Of a stretch of 64,000 nt of DNA, positions 1-11,311 are shown piece after piece (within the stretch, counting starts at the first letter, position 1; each line of letters starts with the position of its first letter). The DNA comes from Hyperoplus lanceolatus. Its lineage: Eukaryota; Chordata; Actinopteri; Uranoscopiformes; Ammodytidae. The stretch is from contig CM049408.1 of NCBI GenBank assembly GCA_026929865.2, forward strand, positions 2,487,501 to 2,551,500, read 5' to 3'. The notes beneath the pieces are model-generated. The model was not told the origin of the DNA. It did no database searches and was given only the letters and a program-made list of their open reading frames with translations. The position numbers were made by a program, and so were the translations under genes.

Positions 1-751
1 TGAAATGGGTAGAGTAATGCAAGAAGACTTCAAAGGTTTACTAATAATAGATAAGTGGAGAAGGGGTAGGATTGAACAAGTTTATTCTTTTTCCTACTCC
101 TTTTCAGACATATCAATACTTGTTTATTGAATATAATGTAATATGCTTTCTTCTTCTATTTGTGAGCTCATTGATTTTTTTTGTTTTGTGTGTGATTTTC
201 TTGTTTTGTTTTGTATAATTGTTGATATATCTGAAATAAATGTATGCAATTCCATTCAAAATACTGTAAATTGAGTGATACATCTTAGCAGTCCTTTTAA
301 AGTCAGTGTTCTTGTATTTTCAGGCCATGGACACGTTCAAACTGACTTACTCCTACATTTGATTAGGACCCACATACACTCGGACAGTTACATAGAGATC
401 TAGTATTGTAATTGCAAAACTTTCTAACTGATGATGATGTAACTTGGTTTGGATAAAGTCATGTAGAAAAAACACAACTTCTATTGCTACAGAAACACCA
501 GACCTCCACCAGAATAGTGTTGGTATCTGTATTGAAAGTTACTAGTGATATAAGATGTAGGATACCCAGCCCTCAGCCCTAACACCTTTATTTCTATCAA
601 ATAATATAAAATGAATATGCTCAATGGCCATCTCATTTTTGCCTTTTACAAGAATTGCATTGTTAACTTGTAACACTATTGATTTTTGTCTTGGCCTTAC
701 CTGTGTAAAGCTAAGAAGACATATTCTGATTGCGTTTCTTCTCCCCTGCAG
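1..751 (+). other. rragd: Intron of rragd (3' part)
   Basis: This stretch is non-coding and ends in a pyrimidine-rich tract and a CTGCAG acceptor, with the AG at 750-751. T-rich simple sequence occurs around 175-215. Nothing else recognisable was seen. The upstream rragd exons (start codon, G1-G3 GTP-binding motifs) must lie left of base 1. Confidence 0.8.
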
Positions 752-866
752 CATCTATTTAACCAGTATATACGACCACTCCATCTTTGAGGCTTTCAGT
801 AAAGTGGTTCAGAAGCTCATCCCACAGTTGCCCACACTAGAAAACCTGCTGAACATCTTCATTTCT
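752..866 (+). CDS. rragd: rragd internal exon, end of the G domain
   Basis: This exon encodes the end of the GTPase domain of RagD, a Rag GTPase. RagD pairs with RagA or RagB on the lysosome and recruits mTORC1 when amino acids are present. The frame reads [20 protein letters not shown] and then [17 protein letters not shown], which I recognise as the RagC/RagD family. The first base completes a codon begun upstream, and 38 full codons follow. The exon ends exactly on a codon border before the donor GTGAGT at 867. RagC and RagD are nearly identical here; the D assignment comes from later exons. The open frame continues past 866, but that tail is intron. Confidence 0.93.
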
Positions 867-2557
867 GTGAGTAACAATGTGACCCTGAATGAGCTCTATC
901 TCAAAGACATTCTCCATACATCACAATCTCTATGGAAACCCATGGCTTCTGTATTTCCTTCGCATTGTATAAACAGCTCCGGAAAAAATAAAGAGACCAC
1001 TCAAAATGTTCAGAGTCTCTTGTTTTTACTATTTATAGGCATATGTTTGAGTAGAATGAACATGTTGATTTTATAATAGAAACTACTGACAACATTTCTA
1101 CTCAAATTCACAATAAAAATATTGTCATTTAGAGCATGTTCAATAAGTAATGTAGAGATAAAGATTTAAGAAAAATCCAGACTGGTCTCTTCATTTTTTT
1201 CCAGGGCTGTATATCAAGTTGGACAAGGCACATTACTGTATTTTGGATGTGCAAGTCCTCTTGTACTTGTACCATTCAGTCACTAGGTGGCAGGGATACA
1301 TGACAAATATACTGGTTGCTTTTCATGAACGCAGACATTTGCCAGTACTGTTTTTTTGTGTTCTGCCTGTGCAATAGAATAAAATAAAGGATTTACATTA
1401 TATTTGCCTATTGATAAGTATTATTCACTGACTGCCTTTGGCCACCACACCACCAAGAAACCCATACTCGTGTGTCCCTAGTCAATGAATAACAGAGAGA
1501 GAGAGCAGCTCTCTGGTGTAGTGTTTACAGGTCATTCAGATTAATTTTGCTATTAGAAATGATCTGAAATTAATTTTACTTTAATGATAATTGAAGTTCC
1601 AATCGGGACTCCACCATTCTCTTAGGAATGGAAAAATAGTATGTCTCGTTTTATCAGTGGTATATCTTTAATGTTGATGAGCTTAGTGATCAGTTAAATA
1701 AATCAATATTAATAAAACCTATAGTCAAATGATCGCTCTATAAAATCCTTACAAAAGGAAGTGACTCCCCAGGGAACTAAAAGGTTTCTTTGTTTCTCTT
1801 ACACATTTATTAACAAAGTCAGTCAATCAGAAGTTACCGCAGCCAAGTGGTAACATTTAGAAAAACGTGTCTCTTTGTTCATTTAGGAAGGAGGGGAAGA
1901 ATACTTTTGCTCTAGAAAGAGCATCTCTATATAACAAAGCAGATTACTGAGACAGAGAGACTCTGTCCAGCTTGGCTTTTTATACGGGTCAAAGGTGGAG
2001 TCCTCTCCGGCCACCCTGGCCAATCAAAGGGGAGATTTGGTGTCTGTGGGAATGGCAGCCAGGTAAAATGGCCTTAAAACACCCCCCTCTATGTGGTCGG
2101 CCGCATGGCCTTTAGCCCGCTGAGCTAACATGGCAGCTACACTGGGTTTCAGGGGTTTTCCTGGCTCAGGATGGGCTTTCGGGGGGTGACTACACGGACA
2201 CATTTTGGTCACCACTTTTGGTGTCACAACAGTAAAGACAAGACGTCTGTGTCTGTTATCTTTATTTGACGATTTAAAAAATAATTTCATCTAAAAACAA
2301 AAGTCTACGAGTCTACAAAGGCATGAAGACATTTTTTTGAATACTGATTAGTAACCTGTTAAATATGTGACTATTTAGAATTGATCCAATCCAGGGAAGC
2401 TGCAAGAACAAGTATTAAATTGGGCTGAACTAGAAAAACATTTGGAGAAGTTTTAAAGTGCTATTTCTATTTTCAGTTTATCATTTTGGTGCTGGTGATT
2501 TTCCTTTGGTGCTAGATGAGATTTCGGCGGCGGCAAAACAATCTCTGTGCAGGAAAA
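867..2557 (+). other. Intron sequence, no gene seen
   Basis: This is the start of the 8.7-kb intron. There is a short AG-repeat near 1494-1506 and a CTCF-like motif at 1280-1293. A minus-strand open frame at 2024-2290 resembles nothing I know. Confidence 0.6.
1280..1293 (+). promoter_or_regulatory. CTCF-like motif
   Basis: The bases TCACTAGGTGGCAG match 13 of 14 positions of the vertebrate CTCF core (CCASYAGRKGGCRS), with a mismatch only at the first base. It lies in an intron. A 14-base match occurs by chance at some rate, so binding is unproven. Confidence 0.35.
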
Positions 2558-2790
2558 ACCCTGGGTTCCTATCAGTAAGAACCGGACCTGGACTCACCAC
2601 ATCAACACTATTATGCCTTATTAAACTGCTCAACACATCTCCAGGGCAGAGCTGCTATCATGGAGGATCTATAGCACACCCAGCAGGACCGAGGCCAACA
2701 GGATTATTAAAGATCCCAATCACCCCAGCAACAAACTGCTCTATCTGCTGCAGACGGTTCCACCACACCACAAGCAGCCAACACAATGTG
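2558..2790 (+). mobile_element. Decayed non-LTR retrotransposon 3' fragment (Rex1-like)
   Basis: One frame reads RIIKDPNHPSNKLLYLLQT, which resembles the C-terminal end of ORF2 in Rex1/Babar-type fish LINEs (a 'RII.DP.HP...LF.LLPS' pattern). Stops and frame changes occur on both sides. The fragment ends just before the Harbinger-like element at 2817. The family call is from memory of the motif. Confidence 0.4.
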
Positions 2791-3114
2791 GGAGTGGCTT
2801 AGTGCCTAATGTCCTGGGGCTGTATTCACAAAACATTTTAAAGCTGCGAACACACCGCACTGGCCCCCTGTGGCGGTTGGCCACGTGAACGCAAGTTGCT
2901 CGCCGCTTGATCATATTGGGCCATATATTCCTGACGCCGACGCCGTTTCTGAGATCAGACCCGTCACACTTACGTTGCAACAACAACAACAACATGGTCC
3001 AGCTGTGCCAAAAAATACAGATGTAGGTTCACTGTGTAACCAGCGGCAGTCATGTCACAAATAGCATTAAAACAGCATGAAGACGCACCCCGATCGCAAA
3101 TACACACACATTAA

Positions 3115-4374
3115 AGGGGTAGTTCGGAATTTTGGACATGGGGCCTGATTCCCAAGTTAGCCTTAGTGTTCTTTATCATTGGAGACAGTTTTCAACACAT
3201 TTTATTCAGTCCTTCTAGTTGCAGAGTTTGCTTGTGCTAGGCTAGCGTGAGGCAAATTAGCCTGCTACTAAAACAGTCTTACCCACTCCACAGTACACCC
3301 AAGGCAAATCAAATATAAAGCCAGACTATAGATGTAGATGTCTGTGTTGATAGAATAATGTTAGAAATAAAACCAACCTTGCATATTGCATTTTGAGGGG
3401 CTTGCTGTGTCTCAGCAGCAGCGTTATATTCCTGGTAGCGGCGGACTGATATTACCTAGGTTACAGGCTCTAATAGTTTGTTTACCTGCCGCTGTCATTG
3501 CTACAGATGCAGAGTACAGTGCACAAAGGAATTTTATTAGGCCACGTTTGGAGGATTTAGCGATGCGTCTGCTTTTAAAGACGATTATGAGGAATTTGTT
3601 GTGTCCAACACTAATCTCCACTAATGTTGTCATCAATCTGTCAGTAGGCTAACATTATGAAAGGGGCCAGCTTTATTAGCTAGTGTAGCCTACCAAAAGT
3701 TATTATTACCTGTTCATCAGTGGCTGTTGGTGCATCTGAAAAGACGGATGGCACCGCTTTCGTTTTCAATGATGTATTGCTCGTTAGATTGCGGGGGTTT
3801 CTCGAAGTTGAAATTATTGCTACAAATACTCCGTTTGCGAACAGTTTCCACCAGTGTTTTTATGTCCAAACCAGCAGCAACAAGCCACTGGAAATTGGGG
3901 GAACTTTGAGGTGCCCATCTGTAGGGATTATTTGTACAATTCCTAAATGCACACTGAACCACCATGTTGCCTTGTCCTTCGTTTCCGCTTCTGTCCCACG
4001 CTGCTCTGTTTACTTTATGCTGTAGTGATTCGGTTACACAACTAGCCGGAGCAAAGTAAAATTCCGCTGCTGCTGAGAAAGTAGTCCCTCAAAATGCGAT
4101 GATTCATGCGATGAGAGGTTGGTTTTATTTCTAACATACAACACAGACATTTACATCAATAGTCTGCGTTATAATTGATTTGCCTCGGGTGGAGTGGGTA
4201 AGACTGTTTTAGTAGCAGGCTAATTTGACCCCAATGCCGTGCGCTAGCCTAGCACGAGCAAACTCTGCAACTAGAAGGACTAAATGAAATGTGTTGAAAA
4301 CTGTCTCCAATGATAAAGAACATTAAGGCTAACTTGGGAATAAGGCCCTATGTCCGAAATTCTGAACTACCCCT
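3115..4374. mobile_element. TTAA-flanked element with long TIRs (Kolobok-like)
   Basis: TTAA sits at 3111-3114 and 4375-4378. The ends are inverted copies: AGGGGTAGTTC... at the left and ...GAACTACCCCT at the right. Similarity between the arms extends about 200 bp inward, with both carrying the 'gttttcaacacatttt' and 'gcaaactctgcaacta' blocks in opposite orientation. The element lies inside the Harbinger-like element. TTAA TSDs occur in piggyBac and Kolobok superfamilies; the THAP-like frame inside favours Kolobok. Confidence 0.75.
3717..3965 (-). pseudogene. Degenerate THAP-like ORF of the nested element
   Basis: The 82-residue frame starts MVVQCAFRNC, giving C-x4-C at residues 5 and 10. 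A third cysteine follows 37 residues later in RSICSNNF. THAP zinc fingers use C-x2-4-C-x35-53-C-x2-H; here the histidine position reads N, and the usual 'HxFP' segment appears deleted before FQWLVAAGL. THAP domains occur at the N-terminus of Kolobok and P-type transposases, which fits the TTAA-flanked host. No catalytic domain follows, so it is a relic. This is a motif reading, not a search result. Confidence 0.5.
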
Positions 4375-5904
4375 TTAACAGCAATTCAGCAACATACTAA
4401 ACACATTAACAACAGCAGTGTGTGCTCAGCGGCAAAAATAAAGGCAGACATCAGCCTACCTTAAAATGAAAGTGTGCGGTCTGGTGGAGGACAACACCGG
4501 TGCTTCGCTACTATATTGGAATTCCACACGGACACTGCCGTGAAGTTTGGGTTCATATTATCCTCCGGAACAGCACACAGCTGGGTGAGTCTCACTATGC
4601 TAACCGACGCTACCTTGGCTAAAGTACAACCAACAGCTAAACAGATGCAAAATACACATATTTTCAGAATGTATTGGAAGCACAATGTCCTCACTCCACA
4701 CGCCCACCTCGGCTTGCAGACCACCGGGCAATCTCAACACTGATTGGCCATTGCGCAAATGGTCCTCGAGAGGACTCCTAAGTCACTAAGAGTAAATCAC
4801 AGACAACCATTTGATGGCATTTTGGAGAGATTTAATGCTAGTGAGCTTTATAAAACGTAGCTTTAAGGGTTTAATGATCTTAGTAAAGCTATATTTAGAA
4901 AGTATAGACACATTTATATTTATATAAAAAAATATTTATTAAGTTCCTTTTCCTGCAGTTGCTATGGGTTTACGATGCACTGAAAGTTACTGTTGGTGTC
5001 ACATTTGGGTTTAATTTGTTACTAGAGTAGGCCTATATGTGGCGCTTCGCAGCATCTCCTCCGTTCCACAGGTCCGCTACTTTATAGTTGCGCGTCTCGC
5101 CTTTTTCCTTCCGCATGCACTTTACGATTTCGCCGGCTATTGTTTCTAAATTGTGAATTTCCTGGTCTGTCGCTGTCTGACTATTGCTGCATAGTCGCCG
5201 TTGAGAGAAATACAGTGAGAGTGCATGGCGTGCAGCTGTTCAATGAGGATATTTTTTCCGATTCAAATCATTGTAAAATTTAAAATGAATAGACCTATGT
5301 GGCGCTATTGTAGGTTAATTGTGAACGATTGTGTGGGAAACCCTGCAGTATCTTGGTTTCATGTTAAATCAGTGTCATTAATCGTATATAAAAACTCTTT
5401 ACTTTAATACAGCAACACGATATGGATATCTCTGACAGTGTTTCTATCATAAATTCATTCCCTCTCAGCCAATCACTGTGGGCATAGAAGGTATGAACAT
5501 GACATCATCCATAGCAACAGGGTCAACCCCGCCCTCTAGTCTTAGCTTACGAGTCCCTCCCATTCCTTAGTAAAAGTTGGTCTTATCAGCTTTGTGAATA
5601 GGTTTTAAGAAATAACTCCTTACTAAGAACTTTTAGTGCTCCTTAGGAGTACTCTTAGCGCTAAGATACATTTTTTTGTGAATACGGCCCCTGGAGTTGC
5701 CCAGCCAGGTCCTGGACAGAGTAGAAAGGAAATGCAGAGCAAAATGGCAGAAAATCCCCAAATCAAGAGTTCTCAATCAAGGTTGTGCTCAACCTTCCTG
5801 TTAAAGGTGCTGTAAGCGGAATGGTTCTTTTAGCTAACTTTCTGTCAGTTGCCTGTGGCACTGCTGAGGTGTTATGGAAGCCGAGGTTGTTTTGATAGAG
5901 GCCT

Positions 5905-6087
5905 TCAGCTCGTCTGTATCGCTGGGTCATAGTGATTATCTATGGGTTTCAGGTCAGGAGAGTTGTCTGGCCAATCAAGCACAGTAATACCATGGTCAGT
6001 CAACCAGCTACTAGTGGTTTTGGCACTGTGGACAGGTGCCAAATCGTGTTGGAAAAAGGAAATCAGCATCTTCATAATGCTAATCAA
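5905..6087 (-). pseudogene. Tc1-like transposase fragment
   Basis: Read on the minus strand, the frame has FFQHDLAPVHSAKTTSSWL followed by GITVLDWPDNSPDLKPID. These are the second catalytic aspartate region and the SPDLxPI block of the DD34E domain of Tc1 transposases. The glutamate (usually in PIENLW) is lost because the frame runs into unrelated sequence. Only about 60 residues of a roughly 340-residue enzyme remain, and no TIRs were found beside it. Confidence 0.8.
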
Positions 6088-6282
6088 CAGATGCGAGCAT
6101 GACGTGCACTAAAATCTCCTGATTCCCCCCCCCTAAATTGAAATACTATTGAAAAACCACTGTATGAGTTTCTGGCACGAGCATTCTGCATACAATCACC
6201 TTATTATCAAATTAGATAACAAAATTAGCTGAGAGCAAAAAAAATCAAAGTTCAGTTTATTAGCTCAATTTGTAACATTTAA

Positions 6283-6571
6283 ACGATAGTTACGTATGTA
6301 ATTACGGTTCTATGAGTTCCGGATGATCGCCAGAGGCGGTGCTTACAGCACTGGATGTTCCATCGCGCGCATGCGCAGGTCGAGATCTTTATACCAACAA
6401 AGTCACCTGTGACACCTGGGTGACCCCGGGAATGTCTATATATTCCTGAAGTCACCAGAGGTTCTGTTCCAACTTGATCTTCTCGCGGTGTCTGAGAAGT
6501 CTGAGTGACAGAGAACTCTGGCGGTCATCCGGAACTCATAAAACCGTAGTTACCTACGTAACTATCGTTCT
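6283..6571. repeat. Inverted repeat with about 50-bp arms
   Basis: The arm at 6283-6335 (containing GATAGTTACGTA and GAGTTCCGGATGA) recurs inverted at 6519-6571, with about five mismatches and a spacer of about 180 bp. The motif CCAGAGGCGGTGCTTACAGC also occurs directly at 6330 and 6592. I have seen such ends in fish DIRS-type retroelements, but that link is only from memory. Confidence 0.6.
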
Positions 6572-6589
6572 ATTTCGTTCCTACTGACC

Positions 6590-8090
6590 GCCAGAGGCGG
6601 TGCTTACAGCACTGGATGACTTATACCAAAAAGGTCACGAAGAGTACTCATCAATTAAGGGCTTGCAGCCATCAACAAGACAGCCCCCATCCCACAGGAT
6701 GAGGTGCAGCAACATTTACTCTGTAGAGCCGCGCAATGTACATGATGAAGACCATGTAGCCGTGGCGCAAATGTCCTGCCGTGAAATCCGCTTCTAGGCA
6801 GCCCATGATGTAGCCATACTCCTGGTAGAGTGGCACTCAACGGCCAAGGCATGGGGAGCCCCATGTGCTCTATATGCATTCAAGACCACATCCACAAGTC
6901 AGTGGGAGTGTCTCTGTTTGGACAGGGCAGCCCCCTTCCTGCAGCTCCCATAACAGACAAAGAGGTATTTGTCTTATGCAAGCTGGTTGTTGCCACAACC
7001 TATGCCCTAAGCGCCCGCACCGGGCACAGTGGGTCTGACATTCTTTCTGCACCCCCTGGTAAGCCGAGGGGATTGAAAGCAGCCAACTCGATCGATTGGT
7101 TTACATGGTGGGGAGACAATCGTTTGGATAGGAAGGATGGATTTGGCGAGAGCACCACTCCTGACCCTTCTGCATGCCAGAGCAAGCACCCCTGGCTCAC
7201 TGACGAGGCATGGAGTTCACTGACCGATTGCAGTCGCAATGGCAAGGAGGAATGCCGTCTTCATAGACAGCCGCGTCAGGTCTATGACACAACCCAGTCC
7301 GCCTGAGCGATAGACTAGAGACCCTTGCAACACGCAGCATTGGGAAAGGAAGAATCGTGAGGCACTGATTCTGCCGTCTTAGTCCAGAACGGGGCGACCC
7401 CGCCCCACCTCCTGGTACCTGAACTTCGGTTGAGTAGAACCTACCGAGCATCGAGTAGCACCCCCAAGGACTCTGGGGGAGGGCGGAGGCTGGACACCGA
7501 CCTCCTGGCGCCTGAAATGCAGCTGTAGCGCAGTGTTACGGCGCTGTACAGAATGTGCTGAGAAGCACTGACCGCTTGATTGCCCACCTGAACGTGGTTG
7601 AAGCTATTGGCACGGGGTACCACAGAGGTTCCCGGCCTGGAATCAGGCAGAGTTGCACGTCGCAGCGTGCAACTACTGTCTAGCCTGGTCAACCTGAACA
7701 CTTCGCACCGGGCCTGAAGAGCAGCTGGCCGAACGTCTGGCCTGGGATCACTGGAAGAGAACGGAGGGTCTGTCGACACACCTCCGACTGGGATGACTGC
7801 GCCAGCCAACCCTGGCGGCGCGCCACGTCATAGTTGACATCAACCTGCCTAGCTCCCTAAGTCATAATGCAAAGTCTGCAGTGAAGCATCACTGAGGGTC
7901 CATGCTGAGTGACCAGCACCTGACCCCTGTATGGTTTGCGACCGAGCCAGGACTGTGTGAGAAAGCAAATTCCCAGATGGCCCACACAGGCAGCAATGTT
8001 GTAACTCCTAGTAAGGAGGTCGTCTGAAATCCGGCACTGAGGCCGAGGACAGCGCCCATCGGCTCTCAGAGTCTGGGGAGTCAACCAGGG
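6590..8090 (-). mobile_element. Unassigned retroelement-like block
   Basis: This GC-richer segment follows the inverted repeat directly and has several overlapping open frames on both strands, the longest minus-strand frame being 7441-7809 (122 codons). None carries a motif I can name. The flanking inverted repeat and base composition unlike the AT-rich intron suggest a decayed retroelement body, possibly DIRS-like. It could also be another repeat type. Confidence 0.35.
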
Positions 8091-8104
8091 ATGCTATAGC
8101 AGGC

Positions 8105-8345
8105 TCAATCGGAGCTACCAGTCCAAACCTTTTCATATAAAAGACAATGGTGTGTGTCATAAGCATCTCCTGTGATGAACCTTAAAGCAGAGTGAAAAAC
8201 AGAGTCCAGGAGTTTAAGACTGTTTATGAATGTGATGCATGCCGATAAACCACATCACCGTAATCAAGGACAGACATGAAAACTGCCTCAATAATCCTTT
8301 TCCTACTAAATAAACCTTCGATCGGATTACCAAAATCACATCATA
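8105..8345 (-). mobile_element. LINE reverse-transcriptase C-terminal relic
   Basis: The minus strand reads LKLLDSVFHSALRFITGDAY and then THHCLLYEKV, a pattern I recognise from the post-RT region of fish LINE ORF2. Stop codons lie upstream in the same frame (toward 8345). Orientation is opposite to the next LINE tail. Confidence 0.55.
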
Positions 8346-8516
8346 ATCCATTCCCAGGTGGAAACGGGGCCTATAGGAAGATACCTGAAGCATTTCAATA
8401 TGACTCCATTGATGGGCCCTTCCTACCTCCAGTGCAGAATTGACACCAGCTCTGTTGTAGGTTCCAGACAACTGCTGCGACTGGTTCCGTTCTCTTAGCA
8501 ATCAGCCAGACTATTA

Positions 8517-8899
8517 GGTCCTCACCTACAAAGCCCTCCACCATCTGCCCCCCCCATATCTCACTGACCTCCTCTTCCCCTATCAACCCCCCCGGGCCCT
8601 CAGATCCTCCTCAGCCGGTCTCCTCTCCACCCACACATCAAACCTCCGCAGCCTTGGCGACAGAGCTTTCTCCAGGGCAGCTCCCAGGCTCTGGAACAGC
8701 CTCCCCCAACATATCCGTGACTCTGAGTCCCTCACCATCTTCCAGTGCCATCTCACGACCCATCTCTTGTCCTCTGCCTACCCCTAGATCACCCACCAAC
8801 CCAAGCCCCATGAACTTGACATTTTCCTTTTGTTTGTTTACTGTTGTGCTCCTATGTAAAGTGCTTTGAGTGCGAGAAAAGCGCTATATAAATTAAATA

Positions 8900-8930
<31 letters not shown>

Positions 8931-8968
8931 GTTGTTGTTGTTGTTATTGTTGTTGTTGTTATTATTAC
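8517..8968 (+). mobile_element. L2-like LINE 3' end with ATT/GTT tail
   Basis: The plus frames give YKALHHLPPPYLTDLL and, further on, RAFSRAAPRLWNSLPQHIRD. These are typical of the last part of L2-type ORF2. The 3' UTR ends in AAAGTGCTTTGAGTGC..GCGCTATATAAAT, followed by an (ATT)n(GTT)n microsatellite from 8901 to about 8968, the usual tail of such LINEs. It is 5'-truncated. Confidence 0.8.
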
Positions 8969-9237
8969 TTGCTCTTTGCAGTATTGTCTTATCTCAGATC
9001 ATTCTTGCCTCAAAGGTTTCAATGCCAACTTTCCTCATGATCAAGTGTGGTGGTGTTCAGCTGCGTTCTGGCTCCAGGCCAATGGGCCCTGAGAGCAAGC
9101 AACCAGATTTCGTTAGAGCTTAAGAAGAGATCAGAGTGGTACAAATAACCAAAATGTTTTATGGATCTCTTCAAAAAGTGGTGGCCCCTAGATGAGGGCG
9201 TGTCACTTTACTTTCTCATAATTTTCGTCACTTTCTC

Positions 9238-9425
9238 TAGCCTGGAAATCCAGACCCATATCTAGAACGATAGAGGGTCTGGCCACGATCAATAGTAATT
9301 CCCGACTCAAGGGGCGGCTCCTACTCGTGCATTTTAAATGCTACTGCACGCAATTGGATAGCACTACAACCAATCAGAGCAATGAACAAAGTGACGTATT
9401 AAGCCCCGTCGTTTAGCGAGTTTCA
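9238..9425. repeat. Partial copy of the TAGCCTGG MITE family
   Basis: The segment starts TAGCCTGGAAATCCAGACCC and matches the left third of the fuller copy at 28913-29478 closely. The right end is missing. Other family members are at 27345-27550 and 45909-46661. Confidence 0.7.
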
Positions 9426-9581
9426 GCCTCAAATTGCATAAGTGAAGAAGAACATAGTGCATGGTTTTGAGGAGGATAGTATTCCAGTGCTCACTGAAAG
9501 TTCTTAATGGCCAGAAAAGGTCAGGTGTGGCAGTATGAATAGTATGTACTGAATTATCCTCTTCTTTGCCTCTGTTTTCAG

Positions 9582-9724
9582 AACTCAGGTATTGAGAAGG
9601 CCTTCCTGTTCGATGTGGTCAGTAAGATTTACATTGCCACAGACAGCAGTCCAGTGGACATGCAGACATATGAACTGTGTTGTGACATGATTGATGTGGT
9701 CATTGACATCTCCTGCATCTATGG
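9582..9724 (+). CDS. rragd: rragd exon, start of the C-terminal domain
   Basis: This exon encodes [20 protein letters not shown] and then the block ending [14 protein letters not shown], the start of the roadblock-like C-terminal domain through which Rag subunits dimerise. It begins on a codon border (phase 0) after a TTTTCAG acceptor and leaves two bases (GG) before the donor GTAAGC at 9725. The variant [18 protein letters not shown] matches RagD rather than RagC, which as I recall has S for T and VS for IS. Confidence 0.95.
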
Positions 9725-9826
9725 GTAAGCCAATGAAGACTCAACAAAGCATGATGTCAGAGAATTGTTCCAGCTTTAAGCTGTAATGTCACAAAACATA
9801 ACAGTGTTTCAGCTCCATCATAAAAT

Positions 9827-10265
9827 AGGTGAAGTAAGCGATTTATTTATATTAATATAAGTATTAAATCGCTCTTTATTCATACAGTGATTACTTATAG
9901 TGTGCGCGTTTCGTAAAGCCGATCTCTCAGTCACTCGCTCTGCATGTAATCGTCAAATAAACTTTTCAGAAGAGAGAACACTACAAACCGGCAGCTGTCT
10001 CACTGCCGGTGCACGTGTAGAGCGACAGATGGGTGAATGTGTATGCGCCTACAATGGCGGACCAGGTAAAAATCCTTCCCAATGTCTGTTTTGATGGTCT
10101 TTATCATGTTTTATCACATTTATGGATCTGAGATGATGCTAGATAACTCGCTGCTTGAAGACTGCAGTGCATTAATGTGGTGACGTGGGGACGAGGGAGG
10201 GGACTGCTAACTGCAGTCACTGACAGGAAGTTAGCTAAACTGACCATTCCGCTAACTGAACCTTT
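9827..10265. repeat. Candidate MITE with short degenerate TIRs
   Basis: The left end AGGTGAAGTAAGCGATTT and the right end (inverted as AAAGGTTCAGTTAGCGGAAT) are similar. A third occurrence, TTAAAGGTGCTGTAAGCGGA, is near 5802. No TSD could be fixed and no coding potential was seen. Confidence 0.4.
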
Positions 10266-10310
10266 AATATCAAAATACGGGCAGATATGGTTTGAGTGAG
10301 AGGCACTAAC

Positions 10311-10990
10311 CAGAGGGGTACTATGAATCCAGATGAATGGGTTGGTGAGGAATGTTGAATCTTAAGCCAGATAAAGAGTTTTACTATGTCACAGAGCCTG
10401 ACTAGATCACCATTGTGACTTAACCTGCCGTGTTTAGTTCGGTCGAACTAAACGCGCACTTCCGCCTTCGGTGCACATCTTTCAGGCAGGTGTGAATACA
10501 GCAATCGCACTCGGGGGCGGACCAAACAAGCAAAACTGCTTTTCCCCGCCCCAGAATGTCTGTGCAATGAATGAATGAATGACCTCAGCACACGTGTGGT
10601 TTTGCTTCGTCAGGCTGGTTCACTTGCAAAAGGGTCAATATGAAAGTGGACCACACCAAACAAAAAAATAATATATTTTTGGTCTGGACCTTAGCAAGTG
10701 AACTAGTGTGAATACAGCCTTAGTCTAAATGCATGTAGAATTCTCCAGGTTCAGAGTTTAGGATTGATGAGTGTGTTTTTGTGTGTTTTTATCTCTTCTA
10801 CCTTTCGATCCTTCTATCCATCCATCCATCCATCCATCTAGTCTCTTTCACACATGCACCGTGAAATTATCCAGAGTTTACCCGGTTGAGCTATGTGTTT
10901 GAACAAAATGGTCTGGGTTATTTAACCCTGACTTTACCCAGGTGGACTCAGTCAGTGTCACTTAACATTCTGATTCTCAGAAACAAACTT
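10311..10990. repeat. Intronic repeat remnants
   Basis: A block starting near 10314 (GAGGGGTACTATGAATCC) resembles the terminus of the element at 43486-44864. A segment around 10430-10730 reads like another fish MITE ending GTGAATACAGCCTTAGTC. A short (ATCC)n run is at 10816-10838. None could be delimited. Confidence 0.3.
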
Positions 10991-11311
10991 TGGCAACTCG
11001 TTATACAGTGCATTCCAAATTATTATGCAAATTATATTTTTCTCAGATTTTCCTAAATAGTCAATGCAAATGACAGTCAGTATAATTTTCAAGTCATCAA
11101 CCGTTAACGTATGATTCAAATTTTATTGAACAAACCTCCAAATGATAACAGTATTTTTTTCAAAAATAAAAAACTCCAAATGCACTGTTCCAAATTATTA
11201 TGCACAACAGAGTTTCAAAACATTTTATAGGTTGTAAAGAACTAAAAACGGTCATTTGTTGAATTTGCAGAATGTGGAGGTCATATTTAGTGAAATCAAA
11301 AGCTATTTCAA

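Larger units (their letters stand above)
2817..5690. mobile_element. Harbinger-like TIR element, host of a nested TTAA element
   Basis: The left end starts GGGCTGTATTCACAAAACAT and the right end is the inverted form ending TTTGTGAATACGGCCC. CTG flanks both ends (2814-2816 and 5691-5693), fitting a 3-bp TSD as in PIF/Harbinger. The right 0.95 kb is repeated in opposite orientation at 60678-61450, including blocks matching 4745-4860 and 5040-5220, so this is a genuine dispersed family. No intact transposase is visible. Part of the excess length comes from the element nested at 3115-4374. Confidence 0.7.

Noticed and set aside
624-1076. 150-codon ORF spanning the first rragd exon
   Set aside because: Only 752-866 is exon. 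The upstream and downstream parts are intron that happens to stay open, shown by the splice sites and loss of family similarity.
2024-2290. 88-codon minus-strand ORF with proline-rich residues
   Set aside because: It has no recognisable domain and no neighbouring exon; treated as chance.
7441-7809. 122-codon minus-strand ORF as a host gene
   Set aside because: It sits in a repeat-like block beside an inverted repeat, with no splice sites or recognisable domain.
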